A stretch of DNA of 64,000 nucleotides, taken from the NCBI GenBank assembly GCA_014192545.1, contig BJHL01000001.1:124001-188000 (forward strand), in the 5' to 3' direction. Source of the DNA: Phycisphaerae bacterium. Lineage in GTDB: Bacteria; Planctomycetota; Phycisphaerae; Phycisphaerales; UBA1924. Under the pieces are notes generated by a model. That model was not told where the DNA came from. It made no database searches and saw nothing but the letters and a program-made list of their open reading frames with translations. Of the stretch, positions 41,429 through 50,497 are shown one piece after another. Numbering within the stretch: the stretch's first letter is position 1; every line of letters starts with the position of its first letter. The position numbers were made by a program, and so were the translations under genes.

Positions 41429-42670
41429 GTGACGCTGAACGACGTCCCCAGCTTCTTCCGATCCAAGCCTGAAGGCGCGCCGGTCATCGCGCGGCGTTAT
41501 CACTTTTCGCTTGCGGGGTTGGCGTATGCGCTCACGACCGCGGTGCTGGTCATTGGCGCAATCAACGGGCAGAACAATTTGTTGTTTTGGTTGTTTGGTT
41601 TGGCGGTCGCGGGCCTGGTCATCTCGGGCATTCTCAGCGGCTGGTCGCTCATGGGCATTCGCGTCACGCGAGAAATGCTGACGCCCAAAGTTCACGCGGG
41701 TGAAGACGTTCGCATTCGCTATCGCATCACTAATCGCAACTTGGTCTTTCCGGCATTCGCCCTGACGATTGAAGAAATGCCCGATGCGCGCAGTTGGTTC
41801 GGCAAGAAGTTCCCCGCCAGCTTCGCGGCTTTCATGCAAACGCCCGTCACGTACGTTGGGTATGTGGGGCCTCGAAGAACCGTCGTCGTGGAAGCAACCA
41901 CGCGAGCAACAGCGCGAGGCGAAGCGACCTTCAACGGCGTGCGCGTTGCAAGCACGTTTCCCATAGGCCTGACACGCAAGAGCGTCACGTTCGCAAAACT
42001 CGCGAGCATGACGATCTGGCCGGCGAAGTTCTCGCTCGCGAAAACTCTGACGCGAGAAGGCGTGGAAGGCCGGGCAACGCAGCGGCTGCGTCCAAGCGCA
42101 ACCGGCGACGAGTTTTTCGCGTTACGCGAATTCCAGCCCGGCGACAGCATTCGCAGTGTGGCGTGGCGAGCCAGTGCCCGCGCAGATCGGCCGCTCGTTC
42201 GCTCGAAAGCCGTGCGACCGGGGCAGCGCGTGTGGATTGTGCTGGATGATCGCGAAGCTGATGACCGCGCGACTGGTGATCGAGCGAGTAATGAGCAATC
42301 AACCAGCAATCGCCCAAGCAACACCGACCTTGAGCGCAGCATCGCCTTCGCCGCTTCACTCGCGAATGACTTCATGAACGCGGGCAGTGACGTCGGCATT
42401 GCGACTGTTTCGCGCGGTTCGCTCATTGTGCCCGCAGCCGGAGATCGCCACCGCGTGCGGCTGCTGGACGCGCTCGCTGGGCTCACGCCCGGTGAGCAAT
42501 CAGCTTCGCCCATCCGCACGCATGTGGGCGAGCGGTCGTTCTTCATTCATGCGGGAGACGCAGCACCGGCAGCATTCTCGCGAGCCCGCGCGGTGGATGT
42601 GCGCGTTGCCACCAATTACGACCCCGCGCTGCTGCCGATGCTGCCCAGCGATGATGGAGCCGACGCATGA
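41429..42670 (+). CDS. DUF58-domain membrane protein
   Basis: A protein of about 413 residues with two membrane helices (about 26-72), then a beta-rich domain and the DUF58 core GDEFFALREFQPGDSIRSVAWRASARA. The GTG at 41429 was chosen as the first start after the scpB stop; no clean ribosome site decides it. DUF58 proteins usually stand with a MoxR ATPase and a transglutaminase-type partner; the partner follows here with a 4-base overlap (ATGA), but no MoxR gene is present. Possible role in envelope stress or protein crosslinking. Confidence 0.8.
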   Translation: MTLNDVPSFFRSKPEGAPVIARRYHFSLAGLAYALTTAVLVIGAINGQNNLLFWLFGLAVAGLVISGILSGWSLMGIRVTREMLTPKVHAGEDVRIRYRITNRNLVFPAFALTIEEMPDARSWFGKKFPASFAAFMQTPVTYVGYVGPRRTVVVEATTRATARGEATFNGVRVASTFPIGLTRKSVTFAKLASMTIWPAKFSLAKTLTREGVEGRATQRLRPSATGDEFFALREFQPGDSIRSVAWRASARADRPLVRSKAVRPGQRVWIVLDDREADDRATGDRASNEQSTSNRPSNTDLERSIAFAASLANDFMNAGSDVGIATVSRGSLIVPAAGDRHRVRLLDALAGLTPGEQSASPIRTHVGERSFFIHAGDAAPAAFSRARAVDVRVATNYDPALLPMLPSDDGADA

Positions 42671-44829
42671 CGCGCGTGCTTCGCAAACTGCGCTGGTGCT
42701 TGCTCGCAAGCGTGATGCTCGCGTTCTTCGCGTTTGCAAGTGCCGAAGCGACCTGGCCGGGATTTGCACTGCTGGTGGTGTTCGGCTGGCTGGGTTGGTA
42801 CATCACCGAGGGTCGCCCGATGCTCAATCCAGCGTTGCAGGGCTGGCCCGGGCTGCCGCGCTGGGTGGCGAACGTGGTACTGGTTGGCGCGCTCATCGCA
42901 GCGTTTTATCGCGGCAACACGGGTGAGTCGTTCGTCTCTGCGTTCACCGCGTTCCTCGCGAGCATCATCGTTTTGAAATTGTGGCAACGCCGAGAGCCAG
43001 GCGACTACGGCCAGATGCTGACGATGACGCTGTTTCTCACGATTGGATCAACGCTCAACAGCAACAACGTGGGCGTGGGGTTTGCCGTGCTGGTGCAAAC
43101 ACCCGTGCTGCTCATCGGCGCGATGCTGCTGCAAATTTGGAACGCGCAGCGGCTGGGCAAATCAGCATCGTTCGACGATGTATCAGATTGGAAGCGTCTG
43201 CGTCGTCCGCTTGCGCTGGTTGCTGTTACCTCGCTGCTGGTTGCAATTGCTGTAAGCGCGGTGGTGTTTGTTCTCGTACCGCGCCAACCCGCACAAATGC
43301 CCGGGCTTGGCGGCTTCGGCCGGCTCCTGGGCGGCAGACAAATCGGCTTTACCAATCAAGTAGACCTTCGCGCAGGCGGCATCACCAGTGAATCACGTGA
43401 AGTGGTGCTGCTGCTCAAACTCGCGCGCGATCAAGACTTTGAGCAGCCCCTGGGCTCGCCTGATATCCCGCAATATCTTCGCGGAGCAGTCCTCGACGAG
43501 TATGACACCGGCACCTGGCGCGAGGCACGTGAGCGTTCACGGCGAGTCATGAAGGAGACCGGTGAGTTCGTCGTCGGTACCCTTGACAACACCATTCCGT
43601 TCGCCAAGAACACCTTGCACCAGCACATCACGCTGCAATCTGGCGTCATGCAAGAGCAGCCCATCTTTCACGTCTACCGCGGCATCACCTTCCGCGCGCA
43701 GGCACCCGCAACATTTTCAACTGATGATGCCACCGCGACCGGCCGCATCAAGCCGGGCACCAGCAGCTTCAGCTACTTTGTCAATTCCGTGCCGGCCCAA
43801 CTGGTGCGAGCCGCCGACACACGCGGCAAAGTTTCGTACCCGACGCTCGAGTCCTTCGCCGCTCGGATACTGAGCCAACGCAATATCGAAGCTGACTGGA
43901 CCAAACGCGATCCCGCTGACGACGCTGCTGCTGTCATCGCACTGACCAACTACGTCAAGACCAATCACGCGTACAGCTTTGAACGCACGCCGCCACCCAT
44001 CGGCGTTGATCCGGTGGTGTGGTGGCTGCAGGGCAAGCAGTCAGGCTCGTGCGAGTACTTCGCGGCGTCACTGGTGGCGTTGTGTCACAGCGTCGGCATC
44101 GATGCCCGCATCGTCGCCGGTTATCTTGCGGCAGAATTCGATACCTCGTCAAACCAGTACATCGTGCGACGCAGCGATGCACATGCGTGGGCCGAGGTCA
44201 ACGTCGGGCCTGGCTTGTGGCGCACGTACGACGCGACGCCCATCGCCGACAACATCCAAGAGCGCATGCGCGATCGCTTCACGCTCACGGGCCGGTTCCT
44301 GGGCTTTCTTGACGGCATTCAAGCAAGCTGGAACACGCGCATCGTCGCGTTTGATTTCTCCGCACAACAACGCATCTTCAGCGTGCGCGGCGAGACACCT
44401 GTGTTTGTTGAACGCATGGTGCACTTGCTCCGCCGGGCTGAAGCTGGCGACACGCCCGTGGTTTCAACGCTTGCCTTCACGCGCGTTATCACGAGCCTCA
44501 TGGGCATCATCCTGCTGGGAGGCGGCGTGGCACTCATCGTGTGGGGCACGCTGCGGCTGATTCGCAAATCTTCCACCACCACACAAGCAGGCTGGGCCAT
44601 CACACGCGACGATCATCGCGCGCTGCTTGCCCGCATCGTGTCGGCCACAAACGCACCGCGCGATGCCACGCCACTGCGCGAATGGGTCGACAAACACGCA
44701 CCGACACAAACCCGAGACGCTCTGCTCGCGTCTGCCAATGACTTGTATCACGCACGGTTTTCGCAGGGCGAAACCGACATCGCGGCCGCGCTCGCTAGGC
44801 TCGAATCACAAACTCAGCATCGCGCGTGA
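42667..44829 (+). CDS. TgpA-like transglutaminase-domain membrane protein
   Basis: A 720-residue protein: five or six N-terminal membrane helices (to about residue 215), a periplasmic part, and a transglutaminase core with Cys in GSCEYFAASLVALCHSVG, His in SDAHAWAEV and Asp in YDATP (about 450-530). One more membrane helix near 610-630 precedes a cytoplasmic tail. The layout is that of TgpA/DUF3488 proteins. It is translationally coupled to the DUF58 gene, the standard pairing. Confidence 0.88.
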   Translation: MTRVLRKLRWCLLASVMLAFFAFASAEATWPGFALLVVFGWLGWYITEGRPMLNPALQGWPGLPRWVANVVLVGALIAAFYRGNTGESFVSAFTAFLASIIVLKLWQRREPGDYGQMLTMTLFLTIGSTLNSNNVGVGFAVLVQTPVLLIGAMLLQIWNAQRLGKSASFDDVSDWKRLRRPLALVAVTSLLVAIAVSAVVFVLVPRQPAQMPGLGGFGRLLGGRQIGFTNQVDLRAGGITSESREVVLLLKLARDQDFEQPLGSPDIPQYLRGAVLDEYDTGTWREARERSRRVMKETGEFVVGTLDNTIPFAKNTLHQHITLQSGVMQEQPIFHVYRGITFRAQAPATFSTDDATATGRIKPGTSSFSYFVNSVPAQLVRAADTRGKVSYPTLESFAARILSQRNIEADWTKRDPADDAAAVIALTNYVKTNHAYSFERTPPPIGVDPVVWWLQGKQSGSCEYFAASLVALCHSVGIDARIVAGYLAAEFDTSSNQYIVRRSDAHAWAEVNVGPGLWRTYDATPIADNIQERMRDRFTLTGRFLGFLDGIQASWNTRIVAFDFSAQQRIFSVRGETPVFVERMVHLLRRAEAGDTPVVSTLAFTRVITSLMGIILLGGGVALIVWGTLRLIRKSSTTTQAGWAITRDDHRALLARIVSATNAPRDATPLREWVDKHAPTQTRDALLASANDLYHARFSQGETDIAAALARLESQTQHRA

Positions 44830-44984
44830 TCCACGTCCATGCGATCTGTAACGCCTGCGCCATCTTCGCCGCAGGTTGTCGGACCAGCCGCGAACCAGTT
44901 GCTCATTCCCCGCGTTGTATGCCCGCGGACTCGCCGATGATCGATCCAACAGCGCGACCAAACTCGCGTTGAGGGAGTCTCATC

Positions 44985-45842
44985 ATGCCCGCAAACCGGT
45001 CACGCAATGAACGCTGGCGCGAATCGCTGCATCAAATCTACGAACGTGGCGGATGCCTCGAATTCTCGCTCGCGCCCGATGCGGGCCACGCCGACCAAAC
45101 GCCCGACCTTGTCTGGCGCGTGCGTTTGCTGGGCGTGAAAGACGACGAATTGCTCGTTGAGCGGCCCAGCGCGTGCGGCAAAGTGGTGCCGCTGCAAGAA
45201 GGCGCCAAGCTCGTGGGCGTCATGATCATCGGCCAAAATCGCTGGATGTTCTCCACGCGCATCATGGGCCGGACTGATGGGCATAACCCTTGGCCCACGT
45301 CACTTGTCGGGCTGCGCGTCCAGATGCCCCAGAGCGTCGAACGCTGCACCCGCCGCGAAAACATGCGCGTTTCAACCGCGGAACTGCAAGCCCCCACTGT
45401 CGAATGCTACAAGTTACTCGAACCCGCGACCGTCGCAACCGCTGAACTCGCCAACCGCGCATTGCTTACGGAACTTGAACGCACAGGCCAGACCATGTCG
45501 CTGCTTGCACCCACTCAGCTTTCACTGCCCGAAGTCGGCCCCATGTTCACCTCCAAACTTGTCAACCTCGGCGGCGGCGGTATGGGCCTGATGATCGACA
45601 AGTCCGAGTCCAGCGCGGCCAACAGTACCAAACTGGTCTGGATGCGCATCGACCTTCGCCCAACTTTGCCAGCACCCCTCTGCCTGGTCGGCAAAATCGT
45701 CCACACGCACATGGACAGCAGCCAGAACATCTACGCCGGGGTCGCTTTTGAATTCGGCTTTAATCCGCAGCACCGCGATTTCGTCGTCCAGCAGATCGAG
45801 CGGTACATCAATACCTTGCAAAACAAGCGCAAGGCTGCCTAA
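44985..45842 (+). CDS. PilZ-like (YcgR-type) c-di-GMP protein
   Basis: A 285-residue protein. The N-terminal half (about 20-110) resembles the YcgR-N domain (VWRVRLLGVKDDELLVERP). The PilZ part begins CTRRENMRVS (RxxxR, about 122-131) and continues NLGGGGMGLMID, where D/NxSxxG is expected; the Ser is Gly here, so c-di-GMP binding may be weakened. An insertion lies between the two motifs (about 135-185). YcgR proteins brake flagella. Single gene. Confidence 0.75.
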   Translation: MPANRSRNERWRESLHQIYERGGCLEFSLAPDAGHADQTPDLVWRVRLLGVKDDELLVERPSACGKVVPLQEGAKLVGVMIIGQNRWMFSTRIMGRTDGHNPWPTSLVGLRVQMPQSVERCTRRENMRVSTAELQAPTVECYKLLEPATVATAELANRALLTELERTGQTMSLLAPTQLSLPEVGPMFTSKLVNLGGGGMGLMIDKSESSAANSTKLVWMRIDLRPTLPAPLCLVGKIVHTHMDSSQNIYAGVAFEFGFNPQHRDFVVQQIERYINTLQNKRKAA

Positions 45843-45866
45843 CAAAATCCTTTTATGCCCATAAAA

Positions 45867-45896
45867 CACTTCTGCCAAACATCTTGCGCAGAAGTG
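45867..45896 (+). terminator. Terminator after the PilZ-like gene
   Basis: Perfect 9-bp stem CACTTCTGC/GCAGAAGTG with a 12-base loop, followed by ACTTCATTTTG. Confidence 0.75.
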
Positions 45897-46009
45897 ACTT
45901 CATTTTGTGAAACTCCCAAGCGACTATACCGTCTAATGTTAGTAGAGGCTTACCCCTCGCAGCCACGACGGGATAAACGAAACCCCCGCCGTGGCGAAAC
46001 GAACCAAGA

Positions 46010-46039
46010 TCGGCGTGATCCCCTCGCACCCCACGCCGA
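46010..46039 (+). promoter_or_regulatory. Leader hairpin before the glycine-zipper gene
   Basis: TCGGCGTG/CACGCCGA (perfect 8-bp stem) ends ten bases before the AAGGAG ribosome site. An earlier weaker stem (CCACG..CGTGG, 45963-45994) precedes it. Possible translational control; inference. Confidence 0.35.
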
Positions 46040-46061
46040 GTATCGCTCCAAGGAGCTTGCC

Positions 46062-46322
46062 ATGAAAATCGCTCGTCTCGTCAAACCCCTCGCCGTTCTC
46101 GCTCTGGGCGCAAGTTTTACCGCTGGTCTCTCTGGCTGCAACAACGCCGTCGAAGGCGGCTTGGGTGGTGCGGCACTCGGCGGTCTGGCTGGCTTCGGCA
46201 TCGGCAGCCTGACGGGTGACGCCGGTAAAGGCGCGGCTGCAGGCGCAATTGGTGGCGCAGTGCTGGGCGGCATCATCGGCGACCAAAATCGTCGGGCTGG
46301 CGGAGGCGGCGGCGGGTACTAA
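46062..46322 (+). CDS. Glycine-zipper lipoprotein
   Basis: An 86-residue lipoprotein with an AAGGAG ribosome site; lipobox GLSGC. The mature part is a glycine zipper (GGLGGAALGGLAGFGIG and AAAGAIGGAVLGGIIG) that forms paired membrane-inserting helices, like SlyB/Rz-type small envelope proteins. The end is a Gly-rich tail (AGGGGGGY). Role in envelope structure is likely but unproven. Confidence 0.82.
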   Translation: MKIARLVKPLAVLALGASFTAGLSGCNNAVEGGLGGAALGGLAGFGIGSLTGDAGKGAAAGAIGGAVLGGIIGDQNRRAGGGGGGY

Positions 46323-46379
46323 GCCTTTCCGTACCCCCGACCCCCGAAACCACCTTCACAATTGAAACACTCGACCCAC

Positions 46380-46401
46380 GCCCGCGCGATTCCGTGCGGG
46401 C
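46380..46401 (+). terminator. Hairpin after the glycine-zipper gene
   Basis: 9-bp stem GCCCGCGCG/CGTGCGGGC (one G-T) with a 4-base loop; no T tract. Confidence 0.45.
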
Positions 46402-46533
46402 GGTGTCGTTCCCGGGATGCGGGCTGCGGTCTACCATCCGCCCCCCACCTTCCGCGGCTCCTCGCGGTATACGTTTGCGTGGGCTGATGAACGATTCTCG
46501 TGGCATGGACGTAGTCTCCAAAGGAAGTGCGCG

Positions 46534-47631
46534 TTGAACAGGCTGACCCGTCACACTCGATTTGTTGCCACTAGCGTCTTCGTGCTCGCACTCGCTGGTG
46601 CTGCCAACGCCCAGAACGCACTCCTGCCCGCGAACATCGTGACCGCCGCACAGTTAGGTCCGGCAGACCTCACGGCCATCGCCGCTGCCATCAAGCCGCA
46701 AGTGCAGGCCCTGACCGGCCCGGCGGATCAGATCACGACCGCTCGCAAGCAGCTTCTTGGCCCGCTGGCTATAACGGGTAACCCCAGCGTGCCGTTCCGC
46801 CTGCGATACGCCGAAGAACTTTCCAAGCAGCTCACGCCCCTGCTCTCGGGCGACAATCAGATGGCCAAGATCAACGCCTTGGTCTTGGCGGGTGAACTGG
46901 GAACGTCCGACGCCGCTCGGCTTTTGCCTGCGGCTCGCAAAGACACCGACCCCAGCGTGCGCTTCCAAGCTGCTGACGCTGCCCGCGCGATTTTGGCGAC
47001 CTACGCCAACGCTCGCGGCGGCACGCTGCTAAGCGACGATGATGCTCGCACGCTCGTGACCGACACGGCCAAACTCGTGGCGGCCGAGAAGGATCCGTTG
47101 GTGCAAGACGCATTGCTCGCGGCTCTTGAAGCCGGCGTGGGTAACGCGAAGTTGCAGGAATCAGCCGCGAAGGGTTTGGCGGATGCTGCCAACGCCATCG
47201 CGCGTTCGAGCGATAAGTCTGCTGCGGACCCTCGCGTGCTGGAAGCTTTGCAGCGCGTTGCCGACACCTTCAGCAACGTGCTCACCCGCCAAGGCGACAA
47301 CATGAACGCTGCGACCAAGGTCGCCATCGGTGACTTTGCCGCCAGCACGCTCTGGCACGTCAAACAAGCCATCGGCGCGAAGTCCGTTCCGGGCGGCGAA
47401 GCTCAGGCGCTTCGCGATAGCTACGCCAATCTCGCTGGCAGTTCAGAGAACGTTCTGCTGCGTGCGGGCCAAAGCCTCGCATCCACGTTCAAGATGGTGG
47501 CCAAGGATTCGGCTTCCAAAATCAAGCAAGGCAACAACCAAGGCGACGCGGCGTTCGTCGCTGACGCCAACGAATTGATCGCGGCTGCTGTTGCTCAGCC
47601 CTTTGGCATCGCCGCAACGCGATATAAGTAA
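46534..47631 (+). CDS. Secreted alpha-helical HEAT-like protein
   Basis: A 365-residue protein; the TTG at 46534 is preferred because AAGGAAG stands six bases before it and it opens a signal peptide cut after GAANA. The mature chain is almost wholly helical with HEAT-like repeats (INALVLAGELGTSDAARLL, VRFQAADAARAIL, PLVQDALLAALEAG). No catalytic motif. Probably a periplasmic scaffold; function unknown. Confidence 0.75.
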   Translation: MNRLTRHTRFVATSVFVLALAGAANAQNALLPANIVTAAQLGPADLTAIAAAIKPQVQALTGPADQITTARKQLLGPLAITGNPSVPFRLRYAEELSKQLTPLLSGDNQMAKINALVLAGELGTSDAARLLPAARKDTDPSVRFQAADAARAILATYANARGGTLLSDDDARTLVTDTAKLVAAEKDPLVQDALLAALEAGVGNAKLQESAAKGLADAANAIARSSDKSAADPRVLEALQRVADTFSNVLTRQGDNMNAATKVAIGDFAASTLWHVKQAIGAKSVPGGEAQALRDSYANLAGSSENVLLRAGQSLASTFKMVAKDSASKIKQGNNQGDAAFVADANELIAAAVAQPFGIAATRYK

Positions 47632-47782
47632 GCCATATCGCTCTCGCAAGCGAACGTTGCAGCATCGCCCGAGCGATGCCCGGCTATCACATTCGCAGTC
47701 TCGCTCACCAACTCCGCCCCCCACTTCGCCCCCGACTCCACCCCCCAACCCCGCCCATCCTTCCTCAGAGGTATGCTTCTCC

Positions 47783-49177
47783 ATGACCACGCCGCCTGAA
47801 CACAACTTCCAGTCCACGTTTCTGCAAGAGATGTCCTGGCGCGGGCAGATTCAGCAGATTACTGATCCTGCGGCGATGGACAAGTGGCTGTGCGAGGGCG
47901 ATGCCGCAAGCAAAAAGGCCTACGCCGGGTTTGATCCGACGGCCGACAGCCTGACGATTGGCAACCTTGTGACCATCATGGCCCTGGCCCGCTGGCAACG
48001 CTCAAGCCACACGCCGGTTGCGCTGATGGGCGGAGCAACGGGACTGATCGGCGACCCCAGCGGCAAGAGCGCCGAACGCACGCTCAATGGCGAAGATGTG
48101 GTGCGAGCGAATGTGGCGGCGATTGAGAAGATTTTCGCAGGCGGTGAGTTGTTTGCGCGAGGAGCCACGGCTGGCCAAACCAACGCCCTGCGCATGGTCA
48201 ACAACATCGATTGGCTGGGAAAGATGGGCTTTCTCGAAGCCCTGCGCGAAATCGGCAAGTACTTCTCGGTCAACATGATGATCCAGAAGGACAGCGTCAA
48301 AGAACGACTGACCAACCGCGACCAAGGAATCAGTTACACCGAGTTCAGCTACATGCTGCTGCAGGCGTATGACTTTTTCTGGCTGCACAAGAACGACGGC
48401 GTTGGTGCGCAGTTTGGGGGGAGTGATCAGTTTGGGAATATTGTGGTTGGGAAAGACCTGATCGACAAGAAGTCGTCTGCCAGCGCGGCCCACGTGGAGC
48501 GCGGGGGCACCCAAGCCTTCGGCCTCACCTGGCCCCTCGTCACCAAAGCCGACGGCGGCAAGTTCGGCAAGACTGAGTCCGGTGCTGTGTGGATCAGCCC
48601 GCATCGCACCTCGCCCTACGCCTACTACCAGTTCTGGCTCAACTCGGCGGATGCTGACGCGATTCGTTTCCTCAAGACCTTCACGTTCCTGTCGCGCGAG
48701 GAAATCACCGCACTCGAAGCCAGCCAACAAGCCAACCCCGGCGCACGCGAAGCCCAGCGAACCCTGGCGCGCGAAGCAACGCGCATTCTGCACGGCACTG
48801 CCGCGATGGAAAATGCCGAGGCCGCTGGCAAGGCGTTGTTCAGTGGCGATGCGTCGAGTCTCATGGGGCTCGACCTCGCCACGCTGCGCGAAGTCTTCGC
48901 GAGCGTGCCCAACAAGCTGATGAGCAAAGCACTTCTGGGTTCTGGTGGCGCAGGCGAAGGCGAAGGCCTCGCACTGCTGGACGTGCTGGTGGACCCGGAC
49001 CTCAAACTCGCCGCGAGCAAGCGAGAGGCGCGGGACTTCCTGACGGCCAACGCCGTGACCGTGAATGGCAAACCGGTCACGCTGGAATCTCGGCTCAAGC
49101 CCGCCGACTTGTTGCACGGGTGCTTTATTGCCATTCGTCGGGGCAAGAAGCAATGGGCAGCGACGGAATGGCAGTAG
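47783..49177 (+). CDS. tyrS: Tyrosyl-tRNA synthetase
   Basis: A 464-residue class I synthetase. AGFDPTADSLTIGNLV holds the HIGH-like motif, GGATGLIGDPSGKS and QLLQAYDFFWLHKN-type tyrosine pocket follow, and KFGKTESGAVW is the KMSKS counterpart. A C-terminal S4 domain (REARDFLTANAVTVNGKPV) binds tRNA. The ATG at 47783 begins the family-like region; the upstream in-frame codons are Pro/Ser-rich and unlikely to be translated. Confidence 0.96.
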   Translation: MTTPPEHNFQSTFLQEMSWRGQIQQITDPAAMDKWLCEGDAASKKAYAGFDPTADSLTIGNLVTIMALARWQRSSHTPVALMGGATGLIGDPSGKSAERTLNGEDVVRANVAAIEKIFAGGELFARGATAGQTNALRMVNNIDWLGKMGFLEALREIGKYFSVNMMIQKDSVKERLTNRDQGISYTEFSYMLLQAYDFFWLHKNDGVGAQFGGSDQFGNIVVGKDLIDKKSSASAAHVERGGTQAFGLTWPLVTKADGGKFGKTESGAVWISPHRTSPYAYYQFWLNSADADAIRFLKTFTFLSREEITALEASQQANPGAREAQRTLAREATRILHGTAAMENAEAAGKALFSGDASSLMGLDLATLREVFASVPNKLMSKALLGSGGAGEGEGLALLDVLVDPDLKLAASKREARDFLTANAVTVNGKPVTLESRLKPADLLHGCFIAIRRGKKQWAATEWQ

Positions 49178-49178
49178 G

Positions 49179-49203
49179 TAGGCCGCCCGTCCCGAGCGGC
49201 AGG
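49179..49203. repeat. Short palindrome after stop codon, family 2 copy 2
   Basis: TAGGCCGCCCGTCC then GCGGCAGG, two bases after the tyrS stop codon; matches the copy at 39681. Confidence 0.65.
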
Positions 49204-49234
49204 CTTTTACGAATTGTCCACGCACTGATAACCC

Positions 49235-49276
49235 ATCCGGGCCTTCGCAAGGCCTCAGACCCGGCGTTGGGGGCAT
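49235..49276 (+). repeat. REP-like palindrome, copy B
   Basis: Arms CCGGGCC (49237-49243) and GACCCGG (49258-49264), then CGTTGGGGGC. It shares the CCTTCGCAAGGCCTCAG core with copy C. Confidence 0.8.
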
Positions 49277-49349
49277 CTACGGAAGCGACTGGAAATCGGC
49301 CTGCAGCGTGCAGATACTTCCAGCCCGGCGGCAGCCGCTGTCGGTTTTG

Positions 49350-49421
49350 GCCACTTTAGCTCAGTGGTAGAGCGATGCTTTCGTAAAGCATAGGTCCAGG
49401 GTTCAAATCCCCGAAGTGGCT
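49350..49421 (+). tRNA. tRNA-Thr (anticodon CGT)
   Basis: Acceptor GCCACTT/AAGTGGC, anticodon stem ATGCT/AGCAT with loop TTCGTAA (anticodon CGT), T arm with GTTCAAATC. Discriminator T; CCA not encoded. Its 3' 19 bases are antisense to the end of oxyR. Confidence 0.96.
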
Positions 49422-50401
49422 TTTGTTCGTGTCGCGGCCTTTTCAGGCCCTTTTTTCAGGCCCACTTTCTGGCCGCTTTTCGCGACAGCCCCCACAACTT
49501 GCACTTCCTTGGGCGGGTGCTTTCGCATGAAGTCCGCCAGTTGCAGCACGCGCCGCGTGTCGGCCAGCGTCCGCCGATAGCACAACGCCACCCGCCGAGT
49601 GACCGGGCGGTCGTCAAACGCACGCACCTGCACCAGGTCTCGCAAACCTTCGGGCACGCCGCACGCCAGGGCCGGCAAGAGCGAGTAGCCGCTCCCCGCC
49701 GCGACCATGTACTTGAGTGTTTCGAGGCTGGCCGCAACGACCTTGGGTTGAGTTCCGCCTTTGCGGTTGCACGCCGAGACGACCTGCTCGCGGAGGCAGT
49801 GGCCTTCGTCCAGCAGCACCATGTCGGACGCGGCAAGCTGCGCGGGCGAGAGGCACGCACAGCAGGTCAGTTCGCTGCCGCGAGGTGCGATGAGGCGGAA
49901 GGCTTCATCAAAGAGCGGCAGAGCGGCGAGTGAGCTGTTGCGCACGGGCAGTGAGAGAATGGCGGCGTCGAGCGAACCGTCGAGCAGTTTTTCGATAAGT
50001 GTGGCGGTGGGTCGCTCGGTGATGTCGAGCGTGAAGCCTGGAGACTTTGTCGCCATGGGCACCAGCACATGCGGCATGAGATAAGGCCCCAGCGTGGGAA
50101 TGACGCCCAGGCGAAGTGGCACTTCGCGAACGTGCTGAGCTGAGGCCTGTTGCAGTCGCTCAGCGCTCGCGAGCATTTCTCGCACGATTGGCAGCAGCCG
50201 CTCGCCTTGCGGCGTGATGAGAAAGCGACGGGCGGCACGTTCAAAGAAGGTGACGCCCAAGACGCGTTCAACTTTCTGCACTTGTGCCGACAACGTGGGC
50301 TGAGCCAAGCCCAGTTCATCGGCGGCGTTGCCGAAATGGCGAGTTCGGGCCACGGTGATGATGGCGCGCAGGTCGTGGATGGAGAGGTCGTTGGTATTCA
50401 T
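49403..50401 (-). CDS. oxyR: OxyR-like LysR-family peroxide sensor
   Basis: A 332-residue LysR regulator. The N-terminal helix-turn-helix (HFGNAADELGLAQPTLSAQV) is followed by the effector domain, where GHCLREQVVSAC carries two Cys eight residues apart as in OxyR (the redox pair that forms a disulfide with peroxide). A basic tail of about 25 residues follows. The catalase gene is divergent, 96 bases away, with an operator between. The last codons (TSGI and stop) overlap tRNA-Thr on the other strand. Confidence 0.92.
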   Translation of the reverse strand: MNTNDLSIHDLRAIITVARTRHFGNAADELGLAQPTLSAQVQKVERVLGVTFFERAARRFLITPQGERLLPIVREMLASAERLQQASAQHVREVPLRLGVIPTLGPYLMPHVLVPMATKSPGFTLDITERPTATLIEKLLDGSLDAAILSLPVRNSSLAALPLFDEAFRLIAPRGSELTCCACLSPAQLAASDMVLLDEGHCLREQVVSACNRKGGTQPKVVAASLETLKYMVAAGSGYSLLPALACGVPEGLRDLVQVRAFDDRPVTRRVALCYRRTLADTRRVLQLADFMRKHPPKEVQVVGAVAKSGQKVGLKKGPEKAATRTKATSGI

Positions 50402-50416
50402 CAGGATTTTCAATCG

Positions 50417-50437
50417 ATGCAATCGTATTGATCGCAT
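50417..50437. promoter_or_regulatory. Probable OxyR operator
   Basis: Palindrome ATGCAATC-GTATT-GATCGCAT (one mismatch) in the oxyR-catalase gap, a LysR-type T-N11-A-like site. It abuts the -35 position of a promoter whose -10 would be TATAAC (50460-50465), the spacing used by activators. A second palindrome ACTGGA-TG-TCCAGT lies at 50464-50477. Confidence 0.6.
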
Positions 50438-50497
50438 GGACGAATCGTACGCCCGTGGTTATAACTGGATGTCCAGTTTGATTCAAGGAGATTCACC

